Positions 1 through 5,480 of a stretch of 5,480 bases of DNA are shown one piece after another. This stretch comes from Rubrobacter sp. (GTDB lineage Bacteria; Actinomycetota; Rubrobacteria; Rubrobacterales; Rubrobacteraceae), in the NCBI GenBank assembly GCA_020253895.1, contig JADDKG010000370.1, positions 1-5,480 of the forward strand, given 5' to 3'. Every line of letters begins with the position of its first letter. The first letter of the stretch is position 1. Position numbers and translations under genes: made by a program. The notes under the pieces were generated by a model. It made no database searches. It was given only the letters and a program-made list of their open reading frames with translations, and had not been told where the DNA came from.

Positions 1-536
1 CTCCGGGCGGCACGCTCGAACTCCTCCACCGTGATGTCCCCGCCGCTCGCCCGGGCGACCCGCCGGGCGGTCTGCTCTATGGTCAGCCCCTCGGGGATGG
101 TCACGGTGAAGGTAGGGGCGGCCTGCCCCGCGGTGAGGCGCGCCAGGATCCGGTCGTCGTCCTCCCCGGGGCGGAAGGTGTACTCCCCGGGCTTTATGGC
201 GGTGCTCTTGCCCTCCAGGCGGGCCTCCAGCTCGAAGAGGAAGGAGCTCCCGATGACCCCCTTCTCCTCCAGACGCTCGGCTACCCCGGAGAGGGTGTCG
301 CCCTTGGCAACCCGGATCTTCACCGGCTCCGCCCGGGCCTCATCCCCGCCGGTGGCGGCGGCGAAGATGGCGTAGATAACGGCGAGCACCCCCGCCAGAA
401 GCAGCAGCCCCGCAAGCGGCCTCCCGGAGCGGCGCTTCTTGCGGCGCCTGGCAGAGGCGGGCCGCCCGACTATGGCGTCGAGCCGGGCCTCCAGCTCCTC
501 CCAGTCCTTAGCCTTGCGCCTGTTGTAGCGCCTCAA
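1..536 (-). CDS. mltG: Endolytic murein transglycosylase MltG (YceG-like), N-terminal part, truncated by window edge
   Basis: MltG cleaves nascent glycan strands in the inner membrane and sets where peptidoglycan polymerisation ends. About 178 residues are visible. An Arg/Lys-rich cytoplasmic head (residues 1-40) is followed by one membrane segment at about 41-62 (LAGLLLLAGVLAVIYAIF), then a LysM-like extracytoplasmic domain from about 72 (VKIRVAKGDTLSGVAERLEE, KPGEYTF, VTIPEGLTIEQTA). These motifs are typical of the YceG family, usually 330-400 residues or more, so the C-terminal half with the catalytic Glu lies outside the window. The start is TTG at 536-534, overlapping the ruvX stop as TTGA. 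GGAGG at 543-547 sits 6 nt upstream, and I found no other in-frame start upstream near it. It is the last visible gene of the cluster. The family call is strong; activity cannot be judged without the catalytic half. Confidence 0.9.
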   Translation of the reverse strand, partial: MRRYNRRKAKDWEELEARLDAIVGRPASARRRKKRRSGRPLAGLLLLAGVLAVIYAIFAAATGGDEARAEPVKIRVAKGDTLSGVAERLEEKGVIGSSFLFELEARLEGKSTAIKPGEYTFRPGEDDDRILARLTAGQAAPTFTVTIPEGLTIEQTARRVARASGGDITVEEFERAAR

Positions 537-955
537 GCGCCCCCTCCCAGCTCGAGGTACTCCTGCAGCATCCGGGCGGCGGCCAGGTGATCCACTCGCT
601 CCCGGCGCCCGCCGCGCCCGCGCCCCTCCCGGAGCAGCGCGGAGGCCATCCTGGTGGTGAGCCTCTCGTCCCATTCCACGAACCGGACCTCCGGGAAGCT
701 CGCCTTCAGCGAGCCTAGTCTATCCGAGACCCGCCGGGCCTGAAAGCCCCTCTCCCCCCGCAGCGTCCGTGGCATCCCCACGACGACCTCCCCGACCCCC
801 TCCTCGCGGATGAGCCGGCGCAGGAGCCCGCAGAGCTCCTCGGTCCTCACCACCTCGAGCGGCCGGGCGATGGTCCTCGTAGGGTCGGAGACGGCGACCC
901 CCGTCCAGGCCTCCCCCAGATCGAGCGCGGCCACCCGTCCGCCGGCGGGTCTCAC
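533..955 (-). CDS. ruvX: RuvX/YqgF-family putative Holliday junction resolvase (pre-16S rRNA nuclease)
   Basis: A 140-residue RNase H-fold protein, the usual length for YqgF/RuvX. The family is linked to 16S rRNA 5'-end maturation in E. coli and was proposed as a Holliday junction resolvase. Visible motifs: first acidic strand ALDLGEAWTGVAVSDP (Asp12), VVGMPRTLRGERG (57-70), WDERLTT (Asp96) and the C-terminal VDHLAAARMLQEYL (Asp122). The acidic residues expected for metal binding are therefore present. The loop after the first Asp reads GEAWTG where the family usually has a basic G-x-K/R-R-I/T-G, a local deviation. The start is GTG at 955-953, forming a GTGA overlap with the alaS stop. GGAG lies only 1 nt before it, so initiation probably relies on coupling with alaS translation. 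A second in-frame GTG at 934-932 is possible and would shorten the protein by 7 residues. alaS-ruvX-mltG order is common in Actinobacteria and Firmicutes. Confidence 0.93.
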   Translation of the reverse strand: MRPAGGRVAALDLGEAWTGVAVSDPTRTIARPLEVVRTEELCGLLRRLIREEGVGEVVVGMPRTLRGERGFQARRVSDRLGSLKASFPEVRFVEWDERLTTRMASALLREGRGRGGRRERVDHLAAARMLQEYLELGGGA

Positions 956-3591
956 CCTCCGCGGCCGGAGAGCTCGCGGCTCAGGATCTGCCGCACCCGC
1001 TCCAGGGCCGCGGGGATCGCCTCCAGGTTCCCGCCCCCGGCCTGCGCCATGGTGGGGCTACCCCCGCCGCCGCCGCCGAGGATGCCGGCCGCCTCCCGGA
1101 CCACGTCCCCGGCCTTCACCCGCTTGGAGACCTCCGGGTGGAAGTTCGCCACCAGCACCGCCTTGCCGTCCAGGTCGGCCGCCAGCACCACTGCGGCCGG
1201 CCCCCCCACCCGGTTCCTCACGTCGTCGGAGAGCTGCCGCAGGTCCCTGACGTCCGCCGCGGCCACCCGGCCGGTGACCACCTTGGTTCCGTCGATGGAC
1301 TCGGCGTTCTCCACCAGCGAGCCGACCTCCTCCAGCCCCCTCTTGAGCACCTGCTGGCGGAGCTCCTCCCGGGCCTCCCGCAGCTCCTCGCGCAGCCTGC
1401 CCACCGCCTCCGGGAGCTCATCCACCCCGGAGAGCCCCAGCTCGGAGGCCAGCCGCTCGGCGGTCTCGGTGGCCCGCGTGAGGTAGTAGAGCGCCTCCCG
1501 CCCGGTAATCACCTCGATCCTGTAGAGGTCCGCGCCGTGCTTCCGGTTGGAGACGATCTTGAAAGCCCCTATCTCCGCCGTGCTCCGCACGTGGGTCCCG
1601 CCGCACAGCTCGCGGGAGAAGCCGTCCACCTCCACAACCCGCACCAGCTCCCCGTACTTCTCGCCGAAGAGCATGATGGCGCCGAGCTTGCGGGCCTCCT
1701 CCAGCGTGGTGGTGTAGTAGCGGACGGGCTGGTTCTCGGTGATCTTGAGCAGGCAAAGCTCCTGGATGCGGGCCAGCTCCTCCTCGCCCACCCGGCCCGA
1801 GTAGCGGTAGTCGAAGCGCAGCCGGTCGGGGCCGACGTAGCTCCCGGCCTGCACCACCTCCTTGCCCAGCACGGCCCGCAGGGCCCAGTGAAGGATGTGG
1901 GTGGCGGTGTGGTTGGCCTCTATCTGCTGGCGGCGCACCCGGTTTATGGAGGCCACCACCTCGTCCCCGGCCCGGAAATCGCCGCGCTCGACCTTCGCCC
2001 GCAGAACCTGGTAGTCCCCGGCGGGAATGGCGTCGATAACCTCCAGCTGGCCCTTCTCCGAGGAGATCCAACCGGTATCCGCCACCTGCCCCCCGCCGGT
2101 GGCGTAGAACGGGTTTTCCTCCAGGACGAGGTAGACCTCCCCCTCTGCGTCGGGGACGGGTTCGATGGCAACTATCCTGGTCTCCACCTGCTCCCGCTCG
2201 TAGCCGACGAAGCGGCTCCTGATCTCCATGTCGCGGAAGGCGGCCACCGCCCGCTCGTGCCCCTCGAGCGCCTCGCGGGCCCGCTCCCGCTGCCGCTCCA
2301 TCGCCCGCCGGAAGCCGGCCTCGTCCAGCGAGATGCCGCGCTCGGCGAGCACCTCCCGCGTGACCTCCACCGGAAAGCCGTAGGTGTCGTGCAGCATAAA
2401 GGCCACCTCGCCCGGGAACTGATTGCCCTCGAGCCGGGATATCTCGTCCTCGAGCAGTCGCATCCCGGAGTGGTAGATGTCGATAAACCGGGCGGCTTCG
2501 CTCCTGACCACCCGCCGGATCTCCTCCCGCGCCTCCCGCAGCTCGGTCCAGAAGTCGCCCATGTAGTCCGTCACGGTCTCTGCGAGCGAGGCTATCTGCC
2601 CGGCGTCGAGCCCGAAGCGCCCGTAGGCCTCGCGGGTGGCCCGGCGGATGATCCTGCGCAGCACGTACTCCCGCCGCTGGTTGCCCGGCCGGACGCCGTC
2701 GGCGATCAGAAAAGCCATCCCCCGGGCGTGGTCGGCGAGGATGCGCAGCGCCCGGTCGGTGGTCTCATCGTCGCCGAGCGCGACGCCGGTGTATTCCCGG
2801 GCCCGCTCGATGACCGGGGCGTAGAGGTCGGTCTCGTAGACCGAGCGCACGCCCTGCATCACCGCCGTGATCCGCTCCAGGCCCATCCCGGTGTCTATCC
2901 CGGTCTGCTCCAGCGGTCGCAGGCTCCCGTCCCGCAGCTGCTCGTACTGGTTGAAGACCAGGTTCCACACCTCGAGAAAGCGGGAGTCCCCTTCCTCGCC
3001 GCCGGGGCCGTAGCGGGGGTCCTCCAGGGGATCCCCCCGTCCGAACTCCTCGCCGTAGTCGTAGTAGATCTCCGAGCAGGGCCCGCAAGGCCCGGTCTCA
3101 CCCGCGGGTCCCCACCAGTTCTCGGACTTGGGGAGCCCGAAGATCTTGTGCTCGGGCACCCCAACCTCCATCCAGAACCTCTTGGCCTCGAGGTCCTCGG
3201 GGGCGTCCTCGTCCCCCTCGAAGATGGTCACCCACAGCCGCTCGGGGGGGATGCCGAGCCCCTCGGTGAGGAACTCCCAGGCCCACCCGATAGCCTCCTT
3301 CTTGAAGTAGTCACCGAAGGAGAAGTTCCCGAGCATCTCGAAGAACGTGAGGTGGCTGGGGTCTCCCACCTCCTCCAGATCCTGGGTCCGGAAGCACTTC
3401 TGGACGCTGGCCGCCCGGGGGTGCGGCGGCTTCTCCTGCCCCAGGAAGTACGGGATGAACTGCTGGACCCCGGCCGTGGTGAGAAGCACGGTGGGGTCGT
3501 TGTGCGGGATCAGGGAGGAGCTGGGATAGATCCTGTGGTCCCGTTCGGCGAAGAAGTCCAGGAACCTGCGGCGTATCTCGGCGCTTTTCAT
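952..3591 (-). CDS. alaS: Alanine--tRNA ligase (AlaRS), full length
   Basis: AlaRS charges tRNA-Ala and clears mischarged Ser/Gly. From ATG at 3591 it has 879 residues, normal for bacterial AlaRS. Residue numbers below count from the longer GTG start at 3648 (subtract 19 for the ATG). The class II core has LLTTAGVQQF (55-64), motif 2 RAASVQKCFRTQDLEEVGD (78-96) followed by HLTFFEMLGNFSFGDYF, and motif 3 GIDTGMGLERI (250-260). The editing domain keeps its zinc ligands: HTATH (580-584) and CGGTH (682-686). A coiled segment (LREELREAREELRQQV) and the glycine-rich C-Ala domain (GGGGGGSPTMAQAGG) follow, so both aminoacylation and editing look intact. Start choice: family N-termini usually begin near MKSAEIRR, which favours 3591. 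ATG at 3600 and GTG at 3648 are alternatives; the GTG overlaps the sigma gene by 14 nt and has GGAG (3656-3659) at an ideal 7-nt spacing. The stop overlaps the ruvX start by 4 nt. Confidence 0.97.
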   Translation of the reverse strand: MKSAEIRRRFLDFFAERDHRIYPSSSLIPHNDPTVLLTTAGVQQFIPYFLGQEKPPHPRAASVQKCFRTQDLEEVGDPSHLTFFEMLGNFSFGDYFKKEAIGWAWEFLTEGLGIPPERLWVTIFEGDEDAPEDLEAKRFWMEVGVPEHKIFGLPKSENWWGPAGETGPCGPCSEIYYDYGEEFGRGDPLEDPRYGPGGEEGDSRFLEVWNLVFNQYEQLRDGSLRPLEQTGIDTGMGLERITAVMQGVRSVYETDLYAPVIERAREYTGVALGDDETTDRALRILADHARGMAFLIADGVRPGNQRREYVLRRIIRRATREAYGRFGLDAGQIASLAETVTDYMGDFWTELREAREEIRRVVRSEAARFIDIYHSGMRLLEDEISRLEGNQFPGEVAFMLHDTYGFPVEVTREVLAERGISLDEAGFRRAMERQRERAREALEGHERAVAAFRDMEIRSRFVGYEREQVETRIVAIEPVPDAEGEVYLVLEENPFYATGGGQVADTGWISSEKGQLEVIDAIPAGDYQVLRAKVERGDFRAGDEVVASINRVRRQQIEANHTATHILHWALRAVLGKEVVQAGSYVGPDRLRFDYRYSGRVGEEELARIQELCLLKITENQPVRYYTTTLEEARKLGAIMLFGEKYGELVRVVEVDGFSRELCGGTHVRSTAEIGAFKIVSNRKHGADLYRIEVITGREALYYLTRATETAERLASELGLSGVDELPEAVGRLREELREAREELRQQVLKRGLEEVGSLVENAESIDGTKVVTGRVAAADVRDLRQLSDDVRNRVGGPAAVVLAADLDGKAVLVANFHPEVSKRVKAGDVVREAAGILGGGGGGSPTMAQAGGGNLEAIPAALERVRQILSRELSGRGG

Positions 3592-3609
3592 ATGCTCCAT
3601 GCTGGGGGT

Positions 3610-3615
3610 ATTGTA
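3610..3615 (-). promoter_or_regulatory. Possible -10 box (TACAAT) upstream of alaS
   Basis: On the minus strand TACAAT lies in the short AT-richer gap between the sigma stop (3635) and the alaS ATG candidates. It matches the housekeeping -10 consensus at five of six positions and the actinobacterial TANNNT rule. No TTGACA-like -35 is found about 17 nt upstream. A transcript starting 6-7 nt downstream would begin within a few bases of the ATG at 3600, giving an almost leaderless mRNA. It could let alaS be transcribed independently of the sigma operon. This is a short motif match and the call is tentative. Confidence 0.3.
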
Positions 3616-3634
3616 CTTTCCCGGAGCGGGTTTT

Positions 3635-4411
3635 CTAGTGGCGCTCACGCTCCATCTCCGAGAGCGAGCGGCGCAGGTCGGCCAGCGCCCGCCGCAGCAG
3701 CCGCGAGACGTGCATCTGGCTGACCCCGATGCGCTCGGCGATCTCGGTCTGGGTCTTACCCTCGTTGAACCGCAGCCGCAGGATCTCCCGCTGCTGCTCG
3801 CGCAGCCCGCGCATCGCCTCCTGCAGCAAGAGCTTGTCTTCGATGCCTTCTATGGGCTGGTTCTCATCCGCCTGCAGGTCCATGATTGTGTCCCCCTCGG
3901 CGTCGTCTTGGCTTATGGGGGCGTCCAGGCTCGTGGTGTTGTACGCCCGGCCTAGCGTGAGCGCCTCGGCCACGCTCTCCACGTCGGTATCCAGCCGCTC
4001 GGCAAGCTCGTCCATGGTCGGCGAACGGCCTGTCTTTACGGCCTCCTCCCGGATGGCCTCCTTTACCGCCTGCCTGAGCTCCTGCAGCCCTCGCGGCACC
4101 CGCATGGCCCAACCCTTGTCCCGGAAGTGCCGCTTTATCTCGCCGAGGATGTTGGGCGTGGCGTAGGTGGAGAACTCGATGTTCCGGTCCACGTCGAAGC
4201 GGTCCACCGCCTTTATGAGCCCTACGGAGGCCACCTGCACGAGATCCTCCAGCGGCTCCCCCCGGCCGGCGAACTTGCGCGCCAGAAACTCGGCGAGCGG
4301 TAGCTGCTCCTGGATGACCTGCTCCCGGGCCTGCCTGTCGCCTTCCCGGTTGTACCTCTCCAGAAGCCGCCGGGTCCGCGCCTTGTCCGGCCGCGGGTAG
4401 CCGCCGCTCAC
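3635..4411 (-). CDS. SigB/SigF/SigG-type (group 3) RNA polymerase sigma factor
   Basis: A 258-residue sigma-70 family protein that directs RNA polymerase to an alternative promoter set. Region 2 spans about 34-107: EPLEDLVQVASVGLIKAVDRF, FSTYATPNILGEIKRHFRDK, then WAMRVPR, the SigB/SigF signature. Region 3 is about 108-160 (GRSPTMDELAERLDTDVESVAEAL). Region 4 is about 195-250, with a helix-turn-helix at TQTEIAERIGVSQMHVSRLL (220-239). SQMHVSRLLRRAL is near identical to the Bacillus SigB/SigF version. There is no region 1.1 and no ECF-type shortening, so it belongs to the general-stress/sporulation sigma group, and all regions look intact. The start is GTG at 4411-4409, overlapping the previous stop as GTGA, with GGAG (4420-4423) 8 nt upstream. 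The gene directly upstream may encode its anti-sigma partner. No RsbV-like antagonist or PP2C phosphatase is in the window. Which regulon it controls cannot be read from the sequence. Confidence 0.94.
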   Translation of the reverse strand: MSGGYPRPDKARTRRLLERYNREGDRQAREQVIQEQLPLAEFLARKFAGRGEPLEDLVQVASVGLIKAVDRFDVDRNIEFSTYATPNILGEIKRHFRDKGWAMRVPRGLQELRQAVKEAIREEAVKTGRSPTMDELAERLDTDVESVAEALTLGRAYNTTSLDAPISQDDAEGDTIMDLQADENQPIEGIEDKLLLQEAMRGLREQQREILRLRFNEGKTQTEIAERIGVSQMHVSRLLRRALADLRRSLSEMERERH

Positions 4412-4686
4412 GAAACCAGCTCCACCACGGTGCGCCAGCGGCTCTCGCCCTCCCCGTCGGGCTCCTCGACCTCCGCGACGACCGTTCCGTCGACCACCGC
4501 AAAGCGGAAGCTGGTGGGTGCGCTCTCGGAGTGGAAGCCCTCGAGCAATTCCACCGCCTCCTCGAGCCCCCCGACGCCTATCCTGGCCCGGGCGGCCATC
4601 CCGGCGAGGACCAGGCCCACGCAGGCCCGTAGATCGGCGACCGGCGGAACCCGCAGGTAGGTGTACTCGGCTTCACCGGCGCTCAT
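4408..4686 (-). CDS. Putative minimal RsbW/SpoIIAB-like anti-sigma protein lacking ATP-binding motifs
   Basis: A 92-residue soluble acidic protein with no membrane segment. Its first half (YLRVPPVADLRACVGLVLAGMAARARIGVGGLEEAVELLEG, residues 10-50, written here in part: VPPVADLRACVGLVLAGMAA) matches by eye the opening of RsbW/SpoIIAB kinases, where a Val-Pro strand leads into a helix and then the E-A-C-T-N-A N-box. Here the N-box is absent: the corresponding stretch reads EEAVELLEGFHSE with no Asn. No GxG or ATP-lid glycine boxes follow. Two strands (FRFAVVDGTVVAEVEEPDG, 60-78) and a last strand (RTVVELVS) complete a shortened fold; classical members run about 140-150 residues. It starts at ATG 4686 in an ATGA overlap, with GGAGG about 5 nt upstream, and its stop overlaps the sigma start (GTGA). 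Seen: the sequence and the overlaps. Inferred: a non-kinase sigma partner. It could also be an unrelated small protein. Confidence 0.6.
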   Translation of the reverse strand: MSAGEAEYTYLRVPPVADLRACVGLVLAGMAARARIGVGGLEEAVELLEGFHSESAPTSFRFAVVDGTVVAEVEEPDGEGESRWRTVVELVS

Positions 4687-4961
4687 CGTCCCTCCTCGCT
4701 GCGCGCGGGAGACCCCTCGCCGTCCGGCGAGACCCGCCCAGAGGCGGCCTCCCGGGCCCTCAGCTCGCGCAGGATCTCCTCGCGCCGGCGCTCGGAGGCC
4801 TCCCGGGCCGCGGCGACCGCCTCATCAAAACGCCGCCGCAGGGTCTCGGGCAGGTCCCGGGCCGCCCCGGGCAGCCTCCGGCGCACCTCCTCGTTGGTCG
4901 CGTACACCGTGCCCGCCACCCCGAGGAGCACCCCGGCCAGCACCTTGCCCCAGCCCTTCAC
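4683..4961 (-). CDS. Small YtxH/DUF6167-like membrane protein with charged helical tail
   Basis: A 92-residue protein with one membrane segment at residues 5-21 (GKVLAGVLLGVAGTVYAT), then an Arg/Glu/Ala-rich helical region (RRFDEAVAAAREASERRREE and onward, about 35-73) and a short disordered Gly/Ser/Glu tail. This is the layout of YtxH-type proteins and of the small protein found between DUF948 and alaS in Streptomyces. Sequence similarity is too low to fix a family by eye, and the biochemical role is unknown. The start is GTG at 4961-4959, set by a GTGA overlap with the DUF948 stop and a GGAGGG about 8 nt upstream. An upstream ATG in the same frame at 5276 would read through the DUF948 gene in the wrong frame as Gly/Arg/His-rich nonsense and is rejected. 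The stop overlaps the next start as ATGA. Confidence 0.8.
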   Translation of the reverse strand: MKGWGKVLAGVLLGVAGTVYATNEEVRRRLPGAARDLPETLRRRFDEAVAAAREASERRREEILRELRAREAASGRVSPDGEGSPARSEEGR

Positions 4962-5347
4962 CTCTTCTGCCCTCCCTTCTCCTCCGGCTCCTTGCCGCCC
5001 AGGAACGCGCTGATGCCCCGCGAGAGACCGGCGGTGGCCGAGGAGAGCCGGATGACCCCGCCCCTGACCCCGCGGGTTATGACGGTGGTGGTCTGATCCA
5101 GCTCGTCCGTTATCCCGGCCACGTCCCCCACCGCCTCGTCGAGCTGCGAGAGCTGGCTGTTTATGCTGTCCATGGTGGTGTGGGTCTTGCCGATGAGCGG
5201 CACCAGCTGCTCGGAGATCTCCTTGAGGCTCCTCTCGGCGGCGGAGAAGATCCTCGCCAAACGGAAGAACGCCCACGCGAGCAGGAAGAAGGCCGCAGCC
5301 ACCCCCGCGTACAGCAGGCCCTTCATGAGCTCGACGAACAACTCCAA
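4958..5347 (-). CDS. DUF948 (YtxG-like) single-pass membrane protein
   Basis: A 129-residue protein with an N-terminal membrane segment at about 11-30 (LLYAGVAAAFFLLAWAFFRL). A polar helical, probably coiled-coil stretch follows at about 35-90 (AAERSLKEISEQLVPLIGKT, MDSINSQLSQLDEAVGDVAG, ITDELDQTTTVI), then a Gly-rich segment and a basic tail. This is the DUF948 layout, with spaced hydrophobics like those of methyl-accepting-type coils. In Bacillus the relative YtxG lies in the stress-induced ytxGHJ operon; its molecular role is not known. The start is TTG at 5347-5345, chosen because AAGGAGGAGGT (5355-5365) ends 7 nt upstream. An in-frame ATG at 5326 is a weaker alternative. The stop overlaps the next gene's GTG. 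mnmA ends 16 bases upstream, so the two are probably one transcript. Confidence 0.88.
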   Translation of the reverse strand: MELFVELMKGLLYAGVAAAFFLLAWAFFRLARIFSAAERSLKEISEQLVPLIGKTHTTMDSINSQLSQLDEAVGDVAGITDELDQTTTVITRGVRGGVIRLSSATAGLSRGISAFLGGKEPEEKGGQKR

Positions 5348-5354
5348 AGTTCCT

Positions 5355-5365
5355 ACCTCCTCCTT
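5355..5365 (-). promoter_or_regulatory. Strong ribosome binding site that decides the TTG start of the DUF948 gene
   Basis: The minus strand reads AAGGAGGAGGT, an almost perfect complement to the 16S rRNA 3' end. It overlaps the mnmA stop codon (5364-5366) and leaves 7 nt before TTG 5347. This is why a TTG is preferred over the ATG 21 nt further in. Confidence 0.8.
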
Positions 5366-5480
5366 AAGCGTCCCGCCGGGCGATGATGCCGCCGCCCACC
5401 ACCCTCGCGCCGTCCCGGGTGTAGAAGACCGCCGACTGCCCGGGCGCCACCCCGAAGACCGGCTCGAGCAGCCTCACCTC
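5364..5480 (-). CDS. mnmA: tRNA-specific 2-thiouridylase MnmA, C-terminal 38 residues, truncated by window edge
   Basis: MnmA places sulfur on U34 of Lys, Glu and Gln tRNAs in the cytoplasm. Only the last 38 codons are present, ending in TAA at 5366-5364. The visible tail contains [19 protein letters not shown] and [12 protein letters not shown], matching the family C-terminal signature (EP..AvaPGQ..VfY, then GGG.I) of the terminal beta-barrel domain. The catalytic cysteines and PP-loop lie outside the window. It is co-directional with DUF948 and 16 bases upstream of it, so probably in the same operon. Confidence 0.9.
   Translation of the reverse strand, partial: EVRLLEPVFGVAPGQSAVFYTRDGARVVGGGIIARRDA

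Noticed and set aside
1061..1079. GCC-type trinucleotide repeat
   Set aside because: It encodes the glycine-rich loop of the AlaRS C-terminal domain, a normal family feature.
3584..3611. SigB-like promoter pattern on the + strand (CTTT, about 18 nt, GGGTAT)
   Set aside because: The -35 lacks the key G of GTTT and the direction is antisense to the end of the sigma gene, with no + strand gene to drive. Chance is the simpler explanation.
3617..3634. Small inverted repeat CCCGGAGCGGG followed by TTTT on the + strand, terminator-like
   Set aside because: The stem is only 4 bp and the T-run is on the + strand, where no gene ends. On the minus strand, where the genes lie, no U-tract follows.
1138..3723. 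Very long open frame on the + strand (861 codons) opposite alaS
   Set aside because: It is the antisense shadow of alaS in GC-rich DNA. Its composition is Leu/Pro/Gly/His-rich with no recognisable domain, while alaS on the other strand carries every family motif.
4962..5276. Upstream extension of the small membrane protein gene to an ATG at 5276
   Set aside because: The added residues are an out-of-frame reading of the DUF948 gene, rich in Arg/Gly/His. The GTG at 4961 has a good ribosome binding site and the overlap pattern seen at neighbouring genes.

Overview
The window is a gene-dense, very GC-rich stretch in which every real gene lies on the minus strand. It reads right to left as one co-directional cluster: end of mnmA, DUF948 (YtxG-like) membrane protein, small YtxH/DUF6167-like membrane protein, small RsbW-like protein, SigB/SigF-type sigma factor, alaS, ruvX (yqgF), start of mltG. 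The high GC, frequent GTG/TTG starts and the DUF948 / small membrane protein / alaS / ruvX / mltG order, which I recall from actinobacterial chromosomes, point to Actinomycetota. A deep, possibly thermophilic lineage such as Rubrobacter is my best guess. That is inference from gene content; no rRNA is present to confirm it.

Layout by + coordinates: 1-536 mltG (N-terminal part, runs off the left edge); 533-955 ruvX; 952-3591 alaS (possible longer start at 3648); 3635-4411 sigma factor; 4408-4686 putative mini anti-sigma factor; 4683-4961 small YtxH-like membrane protein; 4958-5347 DUF948 protein; 5364-5480 mnmA (last 38 codons, runs off the right edge). No stretch over 50 bases lacks a gene. 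No tRNA, rRNA, insertion sequence, CRISPR array or convincing terminator was seen.

Five of the seven junctions are 4-nt stop/start overlaps (GTGA, ATGA, GTGA, GTGA, TTGA), so the genes are probably co-transcribed and translationally coupled. The one junction that may break the chain is sigma factor to alaS, which holds a TACAAT box and an ambiguous alaS start.

mnmA, alaS and ruvX are housekeeping genes for tRNA thiolation, tRNA charging and a nuclease-like function; mltG acts in peptidoglycan synthesis. The two small membrane proteins resemble the YtxG/YtxH stress pair of Bacillus. Between them and alaS sits a two-gene regulatory module: a group 3 (general-stress type) sigma factor and a 92-residue protein that looks like an RsbW/SpoIIAB anti-sigma domain stripped of its ATP-binding and kinase motifs. 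That module is the most unusual thing in an otherwise ordinary core region.
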